Assembly: GCA_013140935.1 (NCBI GenBank)
Contig: JABFSD010000338.1
Span: 1-5,203 of the forward strand
Origin: Acidobacteriota bacterium
GTDB taxonomy: Bacteria > Acidobacteriota > Blastocatellia > RBC074
Length of the DNA stretch: 5,203 bases
Direction of reading: 5' to 3'
In this document: positions 1 through 5,203 of the stretch, piece after piece
Position numbering within the stretch: position 1 is the stretch's first letter
How the letters are laid out: each line of letters opens with the position of its first letter
Notes under the pieces: generated by a model
What the model was told of the DNA's origin: nothing
The model's database searches: none
The model's input: only the letters and a program-made list of their open reading frames with translations
Position numbers and translations under genes: made by a program

Positions 1-1
1 G

Positions 2-214
2 TATTACCGTTATCCTGTGGCGCGCTGGATTCTCCCGGCTGCCCTTGGGACGCCAATCTCCCCAAATCAGGTGACCGTCGCGCACACGTTGATCGGAATC
101 ACCGGCGCGTGCTTCGTTTCGCAAGGCTGTCAAAACCCTACGTTGACGATGATGGCGGTGACGGTGCGGGCGTGTGAATACATCGTGAATGAGTTGAAGA
201 AGAACAATCTGTAA
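2..214 (+). CDS. 3' end of a gene, possibly CDP-alcohol phosphatidyltransferase-like (partial or degenerate)
   Basis: The reading frame is open from base 2 and ends at a TAA at 212-214, so the true start lies left of the window; the GTG at 17 is an internal codon that could also serve as a start. The visible 70 residues contain a TPISPNQVT stretch followed by a short hydrophobic segment (HTLIGITGACFV). That combination resembles the start of the first membrane helix in the CDP-alcohol phosphatidyltransferase family, which makes phospholipid head groups in the membrane. The family's catalytic motif, DxxDGxxAR followed by GxxxDxxxD, should come soon after, but it is absent. The protein instead ends in a charged tail, VNELKKNNL. 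Either this is a truncated or decayed copy, or the resemblance is accidental and this is the C-terminus of an unrelated protein. The stop codon overlaps the ribosome binding site of the next gene, which suggests co-transcription. The existence of the reading frame is fairly safe; the family call is weak. Confidence 0.4.
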   Translation, partial: YYRYPVARWILPAALGTPISPNQVTVAHTLIGITGACFVSQGCQNPTLTMMAVTVRACEYIVNELKKNNL

Positions 215-220
215 GGAGGT
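213..220 (+). promoter_or_regulatory. Strong Shine-Dalgarno site of the Uma2-family gene
   Basis: AAGGAGGT is a near-perfect complement to the 3' end of 16S rRNA. Its GGAGG core (215-219) lies six bases before the ATG at 226. This fixes the start at 226 rather than at the later in-frame ATGs (238, 268). The site overlaps the TAA stop of the upstream frame, so ribosomes ending there are well placed to restart. It is the strongest ribosome binding site in the window. Confidence 0.85.
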
Positions 221-225
221 GTTGT

Positions 226-888
226 ATGCCTGCTGTAATGACGAATTATGCCGATGCCGTAGCGGTCATGCCGCGCGGCACAAGACTTTCCGGCGATGAT
301 ATATCGTGGGAAGAATACGAAGACTTGTTGGCTGCCATTACCGATCAGCCGCATTTCCGCATCAGCTATGACCGAGGGGAGTTGGAGATTATGTCTACGT
401 CATCAACGCACGAGAGTTGGAAGGTGCTGTTTACGCATCTGCTAGCCATTCTGGCGGAAGAGTTGAATCTCAATCTTTACAGCTTGGGTTCGATGACGTT
501 CAAGCTGCCTGATTTCGCGCAAGGCGTAGAGCCGGATGATTGCTTTTACATTCATCGCGCCGCTCAAATCATCGGCGTTGAAGAGATTGATCTGGCGCGT
601 GATCCCGGCCCTGAATTGGTCGTTGAAATTGATTTGTCGAGCCATTCGCTCGACAAGTTTCCGATTTACGCCAACCTCGGCGTTGAAGAAGTCTGGCGGC
701 GCAATAAACGCGAGCTTGAGTTTTATCGGCACGACGGTTACGGCTTTCAGCGCGTAACGCAAAGCGAATTGTTCCCTATGCTCACATCTGAACGGCTCGA
801 ACGTTTTCTACTGAAAGGAAGGCAAGAAGGCATCGTGCCGATGAATCGCGCCTTTCGCGTTTGGGTACGCGCACAACAAACCAAATAA
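226..888 (+). CDS. Uma2-family (DUF820) PD-(D/E)XK endonuclease-like protein
   Basis: This 220-residue protein is about the usual length for Uma2/DUF820, a family with a restriction-endonuclease-like fold whose cellular role is mostly unknown. It is common in multiple copies in Cyanobacteria, Chloroflexota, Planctomycetota and Acidobacteriota. The family landmarks appear in order: SWEEYEDL near 27-34, the GELEIMS strand at 51-57, a helix with H71 around 66-80, VEPDD at 101-105 (the PD of the fold), PELVVEI at 129-135 (acidic residue E134), SSHSLDKFPIY at 138-148, and GVEEVW at 152-157. D104 and E134 are the likely metal ligands. The position where a classical ExK lysine would fall is D136, and K144 a little later could stand in for it; this is inference. 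No signal peptide or membrane segment is seen, so it is probably cytoplasmic. The start is set by the strong ribosome binding site at 213-220. The next gene begins 12 bases after the stop. The family call is secure; nuclease activity and substrate are not shown. Confidence 0.9.
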   Translation: MPAVMTNYADAVAVMPRGTRLSGDDISWEEYEDLLAAITDQPHFRISYDRGELEIMSTSSTHESWKVLFTHLLAILAEELNLNLYSLGSMTFKLPDFAQGVEPDDCFYIHRAAQIIGVEEIDLARDPGPELVVEIDLSSHSLDKFPIYANLGVEEVWRRNKRELEFYRHDGYGFQRVTQSELFPMLTSERLERFLLKGRQEGIVPMNRAFRVWVRAQQTK

Positions 889-900
889 CCACGAAACAAT

Positions 901-2094
901 ATGGCGAGTTTACGCAAGGCAAATTTGGCTTTCTTACTTTTGTGTGTTGCAGCCTTCTCGCTCAACGCGCAGCAAGCGGTTTCCTCATCATCACCTATCG
1001 CCGCGCGCCTCAACGAATTCGTCGCCGCCGGCAAAACCGCAGGCGCAGTCTTCATCATCGCGCACAAAGGCAAAGTCGAACGCGGCGCAGTCGGCGTGCA
1101 AGACCTCGAAAGCAAAGCGCCGATGCAAATGGATTCGATCTTTCAAATCGCTTCGATGACGAAACCCATCACGGCGATTGGCATCTTGCTGCTCGTGGAC
1201 GAAGGCCGCGTCGCGCTGGTTGATCCCGTCAGCAAGTACCTGCCGAATTTTGCCGACATACAAGTTGCCGAAAAGCAGCCGGACGGCTCACTCAAGTTGC
1301 GCAAGCCCGCGCGCGCCGTCACGGTGCGCGATTTGTTGACACATACGTCGGGCATCGGCAGCGGCTATCCCGAAAAATTCAAAGACAACTTCGAGACGCG
1401 CGCTTATGGCTTGGCCGAAGTCGTCATGGCAATTCCTACGCGGCACTTGGAATTCGATCCCGGCGCGCGGTGGAGCTACAGCAATATGGGCATCGCTACG
1501 CTGGGGCGAATTGTCGAGATCGTATCAGGCAAGTCTTACGAACTGTTTTTGCAGGAACGATTGTTCACGCCGCTGGGGATGAAAGACACGCATTGCTTTT
1601 TGCCTGCGAACAAGCGCGCGCGGCTGGCGACGATTTATCAAATCCAAAACGACCGCCTCGTCAAAGCTGACGTAAACCACCATCGCCCGAACGCCAAATA
1701 CTCTTCGCCCGAAGCTGGTTTGTATTCGACCGCGCCCGATCTGTTGCGGCTCTATCAAATGCTGCTTAACGGCGGCACACACGAAGGCAAACGCATGCTT
1801 TCTAAATTCGCGCTCGAACAAATGACGGCGAATCATACCGGCGAACTCAAAGCCGGTTTCTCGCCCGGCGTCGGCTTCGGTTTGGGCTGGGCCGTAGTGC
1901 GCAATGTTGAAGGCACGTTTCGCGGCCAAGCTATCGGCACGTTCGCGCACGGCGGCTTGTGGAAGACTTACGGCTGGGTTGATCCCAAACGCGAACTCAT
2001 CGGCATCTTGATGATGCAACGCCTGAGCAGCGACGGCGATCAGTCGGATGAATTGAACGCGCTGGCGCAGATGGCTGCGGCAGCAATCGAATAA
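901..2094 (+). CDS. Exported beta-lactamase-fold serine hydrolase (PF00144 type)
   Basis: The 397-residue protein carries the full signature of the beta-lactamase/penicillin-binding-protein-like serine hydrolases (class C beta-lactamase, EstB and LACTB relatives). S85-M-T-K88 is the SxxK motif with nucleophile S85 and base K88. Y193-S-N195 is the YxN motif. H350-G-G352 stands in the place of the KTG motif, as is common in esterase-like members. Other family marks are LLTHTSGI (145-152), PGARWSYSN (187-195) and the GLYSTAPDL segment (273-281). Residues 1-23 form a signal peptide: basic start, hydrophobic core, then LNA before QQ as a likely signal peptidase I site; no lipobox is seen. The enzyme should act in the periplasm or outside the cell on an ester, amide or peptide bond. 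The substrate cannot be told, and a role in beta-lactam resistance should not be assumed. No clear Shine-Dalgarno precedes the ATG at 901; the signal peptide supports this start, and the 12-base gap allows coupling to the upstream gene. Confidence 0.92.
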   Translation: MASLRKANLAFLLLCVAAFSLNAQQAVSSSSPIAARLNEFVAAGKTAGAVFIIAHKGKVERGAVGVQDLESKAPMQMDSIFQIASMTKPITAIGILLLVDEGRVALVDPVSKYLPNFADIQVAEKQPDGSLKLRKPARAVTVRDLLTHTSGIGSGYPEKFKDNFETRAYGLAEVVMAIPTRHLEFDPGARWSYSNMGIATLGRIVEIVSGKSYELFLQERLFTPLGMKDTHCFLPANKRARLATIYQIQNDRLVKADVNHHRPNAKYSSPEAGLYSTAPDLLRLYQMLLNGGTHEGKRMLSKFALEQMTANHTGELKAGFSPGVGFGLGWAVVRNVEGTFRGQAIGTFAHGGLWKTYGWVDPKRELIGILMMQRLSSDGDQSDELNALAQMAAAAIE

Positions 2095-2100
2095 CCAAAA

Positions 2101-2105
2101 GGAAG
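2101..2105 (+). promoter_or_regulatory. Ribosome binding site of the SDR gene
   Basis: GGAAG, preceded by a run of A, lies eight bases before the ATG at 2114 in the 19-base gap after the hydrolase stop. It is a moderate Shine-Dalgarno match and supports the ATG at 2114 as the start of the dehydrogenase gene. Confidence 0.6.
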
Positions 2106-2113
2106 CTCAACAA

Positions 2114-2893
2114 ATGCAAATCGAAGGAAAAGCCGCCATCGTCACCGGCGGTGGCACGGGCGTAGGGCGCGCGACGGCGCTCGACTTGGCGCGCGGCGGA
2201 TGTAACGTCGTCATCAATTACAGCCGCTCGAAAGACGAAGCCGAACAAACGGCGGCGGAAGTCTCGGCGTTAGGAGTACGCGGCATTGCCGTGAAGGCTG
2301 ACGTTTCAAACGATGCTGATTGTCGTGCGCTGGTCGCGTCGGCGGTGAGCGAATTCGGACAGCTAGACATTCTGGTCAACAACGCGGGGACGACTTCGTT
2401 CATTAAGCACGACGATCTCGAAGGCGTTGCGCTCGAAGATTGGGATCGCATCTTTAAGGTCAACGTCGTAGGGCCGTTTCAATGCGCCCGCGCCGCCCGC
2501 GCTGCACTCGAAGCTTCGGGCAACGGCGAAATCGTCAACGTCTCAAGCGTCGCCGGACTCGCCGCGACGGGCAGTTCGATTCCGTATTGCGCCTCGAAAG
2601 CTGCGCTCAACAATATGACCGTCTCGCTCGCGCGCGTATTTGCGCCAAAGGTGCGGGTGAATACGGTTGCGCCGGGTTTCATCTCTACGCGCTGGCTGAA
2701 AGACGGATTGGGCGATGCGGCTTACGAAGCGTTCAAAGCGAATGCCGAAGCGAATGTTTTGCTGCATCGCGTTTGCACCGCCGAAGATGTGGCAGGCGTC
2801 ATCCTCAGCATCATCACCGGCCCCGACTTGATGACCGCGCAAGTCATCGCGGTCGAAGGCGGACAGTTGCACTCAAACTTTAATCCGCGCTGA
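2114..2893 (+). CDS. Short-chain dehydrogenase/reductase, classical SDR (FabG/glucose-dehydrogenase-like)
   Basis: The 259-residue length is typical of classical SDRs, which are cytoplasmic NAD(P)(H)-dependent oxidoreductases of alcohols and ketones. The motifs are complete and correctly spaced. T11-GGGTGV-G18 is the TGxxxGxG nucleotide-binding turn. KADVSND (61-67) contains the adenine-ring aspartate D63. NNAG is at 89-92, N117 is the structural or catalytic asparagine in KVNVVG, S145 is the catalytic serine in NVSSVAG, Y158-CAS-K162 is the YxxxK pair, and APG at 186-188 is the usual segment after beta-6. The residues after beta-2, NYSRSKDEA, lack the acidic residue of NAD-specific enzymes and carry R38, which suggests NADP preference (inference). 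The C-terminus has the usual VEGGQ stretch. The substrate is unknown; names such as FabG or glucose 1-dehydrogenase would over-specify it. The gene overlaps the next by one base, so the two are probably translated together. Confidence 0.93.
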   Translation: MQIEGKAAIVTGGGTGVGRATALDLARGGCNVVINYSRSKDEAEQTAAEVSALGVRGIAVKADVSNDADCRALVASAVSEFGQLDILVNNAGTTSFIKHDDLEGVALEDWDRIFKVNVVGPFQCARAARAALEASGNGEIVNVSSVAGLAATGSSIPYCASKAALNNMTVSLARVFAPKVRVNTVAPGFISTRWLKDGLGDAAYEAFKANAEANVLLHRVCTAEDVAGVILSIITGPDLMTAQVIAVEGGQLHSNFNPR

Positions 2894-2895
2894 TG
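2891..2895 (+). other. TGATG stop/start overlap (translational coupling)
   Basis: The TGA stop of the dehydrogenase gene (2891-2893) shares its A with the ATG of the next gene (2893-2895). No convincing Shine-Dalgarno is visible in the preceding 15 bases. Translation of the YtkA-like gene therefore probably relies on ribosomes terminating at the dehydrogenase stop. Confidence 0.7.
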
Positions 2896-4062
2896 AAAAA
2901 GCTGTGGTTTAGCTTATGTTTATTGATCGTTGTCGCGCAGACCGTCGCGCAAGACGTAGTTTTCAACGACTACCTCACGCGTGAATCCGGCAAATATCGC
3001 GTGACGTTGCGGCTGCCCGCCGACGGCTTATTCGCGGGCGAGGAGCAACAGCTTGAATTGCGCGTGCGCGATGCGAGCCGCGTTGATGCGGTGTTGGGCG
3101 TTGCGGCAGTGATTCGCGCGCGCATCGAAGCCGAGATCACGATGCCCGCGATGGCGGCGATGCCTGCGATCAACGAACAGGCTCATTCAGAAAGCGTGCC
3201 GGGCGATTACGGCTTGCACCCAACGTTTGCGCACGGCGGAGATTATTTTCTCAGCTTGCGCATCGTGCCGCTGGCAGATGAACCCTTCATCGTCAGCTTC
3301 CCACTCGCGGTTACCGACGAAGCTCCTTCGCGCAAAGCCCGCATCAAGCCTTTTGAACTCACGCTTAAAACCGAACCGCAAAAAGTGAAAGCAGGCGAAG
3401 CCTTCGTCTTGCGTTTGCAGGTGTGGGCGAACCGTGAGACGCGCGACGCTTATGGTTTTCCGTCAGGCAAGCGTGTGCGTGAACCCGTCACAGCTTTTGA
3501 CACGGCGCACGAACGCAAACTGCATTTGATGATCGTGAGCCGCGATTTCAATTTCTTCGCGCACGAACATCCTGCGCCGCAAAGCGACGGCTCGTTCGTG
3601 TTGCGCGATTTTGTGTTTCCCTGTGCGGGCGAGTTTCAATTGTTCGCTGATGTAACGCCGCAAAATGCCGGTTCACAGATTTTGTCAGTGACGGTGAAAG
3701 TGGCGGGCAAGGCTGCGTGCATAAAGGCTGAAGATGCGAGCGACCTGCGCGTCGCGTTGGCAGAGAGACAAACGTTGGTTGCGAAAAAGACGCAACCACT
3801 CAAAGTGATGTTGTGGGACGCTGATGGCAAAGCGATGGATGACTTGCAACTTTATCTTGGCGCGTTGGGACATTTGATGATGATTTACGCAGACGGCAAG
3901 ACGTTTGTGCATGCGCATCCTGATGAACGCGAGGCGATGAATGGTAAAGGGCGACTTATGTTTCTCGTGCGTCCGCCGAAAGCGGGGAATTATTTTGCGT
4001 GGGTTGAGGTGCAACGCGAGGGGCGTGTGCGGCGTGTGCGGTTGAGTGTGGCCGTTGAGTGA
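2893..4062 (+). CDS. Exported YtkA-like protein with duplicated HxHP motifs, possible metal binder
   Basis: This 389-residue protein starts with a signal peptide (MKK, hydrophobic core 4-16, likely cleavage after A19), so it should be periplasmic or secreted. Three beta-rich parts can be seen. Residues about 33-142 resemble a YtkA-like domain, with a Met-rich MPAMAAMP stretch (84-91) and H109 and H114 in GLHPTFAHGGDYFL. Residues about 150-270 hold an immunoglobulin-like module with KLHLMIVSRDFNFFAHEHP (H211, H224, H226) and a closing GEFQLFADVTP. Residues about 285-389 repeat the theme with LGALGHLMMIY and FVHAHPDE (H327, H340, H342). The two H...HxHP sets look like an internal duplication; similar His and Met clusters bind copper or other metals in periplasmic proteins, so metal binding or handling is a reasonable inference but unproven. 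C244 and C276 could form a disulphide. It is the last gene of the run and is translationally coupled to the dehydrogenase. The existence of the gene is secure; its function is not known. Confidence 0.85.
   Translation: MKKLWFSLCLLIVVAQTVAQDVVFNDYLTRESGKYRVTLRLPADGLFAGEEQQLELRVRDASRVDAVLGVAAVIRARIEAEITMPAMAAMPAINEQAHSESVPGDYGLHPTFAHGGDYFLSLRIVPLADEPFIVSFPLAVTDEAPSRKARIKPFELTLKTEPQKVKAGEAFVLRLQVWANRETRDAYGFPSGKRVREPVTAFDTAHERKLHLMIVSRDFNFFAHEHPAPQSDGSFVLRDFVFPCAGEFQLFADVTPQNAGSQILSVTVKVAGKAACIKAEDASDLRVALAERQTLVAKKTQPLKVMLWDADGKAMDDLQLYLGALGHLMMIYADGKTFVHAHPDEREAMNGKGRLMFLVRPPKAGNYFAWVEVQREGRVRRVRLSVAVE
4022..4039 (+). repeat. Perfect 9-base tandem duplication inside the YtkA-like gene
   Basis: GGCGTGTGC occurs twice without a gap, at 4022-4030 and 4031-4039, near the 3' end of the gene. 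It keeps the frame and encodes the basic GRVRRVRL stretch near the C-terminus. It is probably a simple slippage product and is noted only because another 9-base tandem array follows just downstream. Confidence 0.6.
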
Positions 4063-4064
4063 CG

Positions 4065-4100
4065 ATGGGAGTTATCGGAGTTATGGGAGTAATGGGAATG
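4065..4100 (+). repeat. Left arm: four tandem 9-base units (ATGGGAGTT consensus)
   Basis: Three bases after the stop of the YtkA-like gene come four 9-base units in tandem. They match the consensus at 9, 8, 8 and 7 of 9 positions: ATGGGAGTT (4065-4073), ATCGGAGTT (4074-4082), ATGGGAGTA (4083-4091) and ATGGGAATG (4092-4100). The same four-unit block recurs in inverted orientation at 4133-4168. Confidence 0.9.
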
Positions 4101-4132
4101 TGAGTTCGCTAAAGACTGAGCGTGGGTTTCGC

Positions 4133-4168
4133 CATTCCCATAACTCTCATAACTCCCATAGCTCCCAT
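4133..4168 (-). repeat. Right arm: the same four 9-base units, inverted
   Basis: Read on the minus strand, from 4168 back to 4133, the units are ATGGGAGCT, ATGGGAGTT, ATGAGAGTT and ATGGGAATG. Compared with the left arm, 32 of 36 positions are identical. The variant unit ATGGGAATG sits at the loop-facing end of both arms, so the arms are mirror copies of a block and not independent runs of the nonamer. Confidence 0.9.
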
Positions 4169-4178
4169 GAAACCGACC

Positions 4179-5203
4179 TCAAGGCTTTTTCTTCCCCTGA
4201 CCCTTTTCCAACTGTCGTTTCAATGGAGGCAAGCGCAAATTCACCTTTTCAATTTCGAGTTGGTTTTCGGGACCCGCGACGGTGAGGAACTGTTTATAGA
4301 CTTTTTGCGCTTGTTCTAAATCGCCGAGCTTGTCGAAACAGATGCCGAGAAAATAAAGCGTGACAGCGGCGCGCTGCCGATCTCTCTGTTGATTGAGAAT
4401 CCATACGAACTCGCGCGCCGCGTTGACGAAATCGTCCAACTCAAACAGCGCCGTAGCCAAATTCGTATGCGTCACATAAGCCGTCTCGCCGGTCGGGTTT
4501 TGTTCCAACACGCGGCGCAACAAGGCGGCGGCTTCGCTGAATCGTTTCAGCTTGACCATCGCCGAGCCTGCGCCGACGGCGTAACTCAACACTTCCGGCT
4601 TGAGCTTGTTGGCGGCGAGATATTGGATCAACGCTTTGTCGGGCGCGGTCGGCAAATACAACGCGGCGAGTTGCGCGCGTATGTCGGCGCGGTCGGGCGA
4701 AGTCTTCAACAGGTTTTCGAGTGCGGCGATGGCTTCGGCGCTTTGGCCTGATTCCACCAACAGGACGGCGAGCGCAGTTTGCGCTTCCTGATTGTCGGGT
4801 TCGTCTTTGAGTACTTGCTGATAAAGCGTCGTCGCTTCGGCGTAGGCTTTGCTGTTCGCGTAAAGCCGCGCCAGCCGCAGCCGGGTTGTTGCGTTATTTT
4901 CCAAAGGCAGCGCTGCGGTTAAATCCTGAATCGCTTTGGTCTCGTCATTGATTTGTGCGTAAGCCGTCGCGCGTCCGAGCAAAAAGGCAGCGCGTTGCGG
5001 TTCGAGCGACAAGGCTTGCGTGAACGCCGCGACGGCTTCTCGCGGTTTGTTGGCGAGCAACAACGCTTCGCCCAACAGCCCGACGGTCTGCGCCGAATTG
5101 TCGCCGTTACTCAAGGCTTCTTGCGCGAACTTCACGGCTTCGGCGGGTTGGTTGTTACGCAAAGAGAGTTCAGCCAAGCCAGCTTGCGCGCGTGCGTTTT
5201 GCG
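4179..5203 (-). CDS. TPR-repeat protein, C-terminal part (N-terminus outside the window)
   Basis: The minus-strand frame is open from the right edge to a TGA at 4181-4179. The first possible internal start is a TTG at 5177, but the sequence before it (QNARAQAG) already fits a TPR helix, so the gene almost certainly begins beyond 5203. Counting from that TTG, about nine 33-36-residue helix pairs can be seen, around residues 1-26, 29-62, 63-95, 96-129, 130-163, 164-195, 196-229, 232-268 and 269-303. They show the TPR pattern of a small residue, Y or L and A at fixed positions, often ending in P with an acidic or amide residue (LSLEPQ, LKDEPDN, LKTSPDR). TPR arrays are protein-protein binding scaffolds; the partner cannot be named. 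The tail is basic (LPPLKRQLEKGQGKKKP) and not repeat-like. No membrane segment lies in the visible part, but a signal peptide or anchor could be in the missing N-terminus. The gene converges on the four-gene run and is therefore transcribed separately. Confidence 0.88.
   Translation of the reverse strand, partial: QNARAQAGLAELSLRNNQPAEAVKFAQEALSNGDNSAQTVGLLGEALLLANKPREAVAAFTQALSLEPQRAAFLLGRATAYAQINDETKAIQDLTAALPLENNATTRLRLARLYANSKAYAEATTLYQQVLKDEPDNQEAQTALAVLLVESGQSAEAIAALENLLKTSPDRADIRAQLAALYLPTAPDKALIQYLAANKLKPEVLSYAVGAGSAMVKLKRFSEAAALLRRVLEQNPTGETAYVTHTNLATALFELDDFVNAAREFVWILNQQRDRQRAAVTLYFLGICFDKLGDLEQAQKVYKQFLTVAGPENQLEIEKVNLRLPPLKRQLEKGQGKKKP

Larger units (their letters stand above)
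4065..4168. terminator. Long imperfect hairpin between convergent genes, candidate transcription end
   Basis: The arms at 4065-4100 and 4133-4168 can fold into a 36-position stem with a 32-base loop (4101-4132). In plus-strand RNA, 32 positions are Watson-Crick pairs and two are G-U wobbles (4072 with 4161, 4086 with 4147). Only C4076/C4157 and A4091/A4142 fail to pair. A small CGCT/AGCG stem (4107-4110 with 4119-4122) is possible in the loop. The element lies in the 116-base gap between convergent genes, where a bidirectional terminator or RNA-protecting hairpin would be expected. Against a textbook intrinsic terminator, the stem is long, only moderately GC-rich and has no U-tract directly after it. 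The hairpin potential is seen directly; the terminator role is inference. A dispersed palindromic repeat is the main alternative. Confidence 0.45.

Noticed and set aside
130..354. Minus-strand open frame across the upstream fragment and the Uma2 start
   Set aside because: It overlaps a well-supported gene start with a strong ribosome binding site and has no motif of its own.
226..888. Uma2 gene as a defence nuclease or transposase
   Set aside because: No methyltransferase, helicase, toxin-antitoxin partner, terminal inverted repeats or target-site duplications are visible near it.
1525..2019. 164-codon minus-strand open frame opposite the serine hydrolase gene
   Set aside because: It lies wholly antisense to a gene with complete catalytic motifs. 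Its translation shows no recognisable domain, and long antisense frames are expected in GC-rich coding DNA.
901..2094. Antibiotic-resistance beta-lactamase
   Set aside because: The SxxK and YxN motifs and fold fit, but HGG replaces KTG, and most PF00144 proteins of this kind are esterases or peptidases. Nothing around it points to resistance.
4065..4168. Possible CRISPR array
   Set aside because: The units are only nine bases, adjacent without spacers, and occur as two inverted blocks. CRISPR repeats are longer, directly repeated and separated by unique spacers.
4183..4197. T-rich run (CTTTTTCTTCC) after the hairpin as the U-tract of an intrinsic terminator
   Set aside because: It begins about 16 bases after the stem and is the complement of the Lys-rich C-terminal codons of the TPR gene, so codon content explains it. 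It is too far from the stem for a classical intrinsic terminator.
4046..4285. Open frame on the plus strand encoding a His/Ser/Asn-rich low-complexity stretch (HSHNSHNSHSSH)
   Set aside because: The low-complexity stretch is simply the translation of the right arm of the nonamer repeat, and the rest runs antisense through the TPR gene. It has no ribosome binding site or recognisable domain.
4389..4751. 120-codon plus-strand open frame opposite the TPR gene
   Set aside because: It is antisense to a clear repeat protein, and its Arg/Gln-rich content is what the complement of Ala/Leu-rich TPR codons gives.

Overview
The window looks like ordinary chromosomal DNA from a free-living bacterium with mid-to-high G+C (judged by eye). 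An Uma2-family (DUF820) gene, an Ala-rich TPR protein and a secreted His-pair protein would fit Acidobacteriota (for example Blastocatellia) or a similar soil phylum. That assignment is an impression from gene content; there is no rRNA or marker gene to confirm it.

Layout. Bases 2-214 hold the 3' end of a plus-strand gene that enters from the left. Its visible part resembles the first membrane segment of CDP-alcohol phosphatidyltransferases, but it stops before the catalytic motif. Four complete plus-strand genes follow in a tight row: an Uma2-family PD-(D/E)XK nuclease-like protein (226-888), an exported beta-lactamase-fold serine hydrolase (901-2094), a classical short-chain dehydrogenase/reductase (2114-2893) and an exported YtkA-like protein with two HxHP motifs (2893-4062). 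The gaps are 11, 12, 19 and -1 bases, so the four genes, probably with the upstream fragment, can be read as one transcription unit. The last two are joined by a TGATG stop/start overlap. No promoter is visible inside the run, so it probably lies left of the window.

Bases 4063-4178 separate this run from a convergent minus-strand gene. Most of the interval is a striking inverted repeat. Each 36-base arm is built from four tandem 9-base units (consensus ATGGGAGTT), and the arms flank a 32-base loop. In plus-strand RNA the arms could form 34 of 36 pairs. It may act as a transcription end or RNA-stabilising structure between the convergent genes, or it may be a dispersed palindromic repeat.

The minus-strand gene (4179 to beyond 5203) encodes the C-terminal part of a TPR-repeat protein with about nine repeats visible. 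Its N-terminus is outside the window.

How the genes work together is unclear. Two products are predicted to be exported (hydrolase and His-pair protein) and two cytoplasmic (Uma2 protein and SDR). No shared pathway can be read from the sequence, and nothing points clearly to a defence system, prophage, insertion sequence, CRISPR array or RNA gene. The most unusual element is the intergenic repeat.
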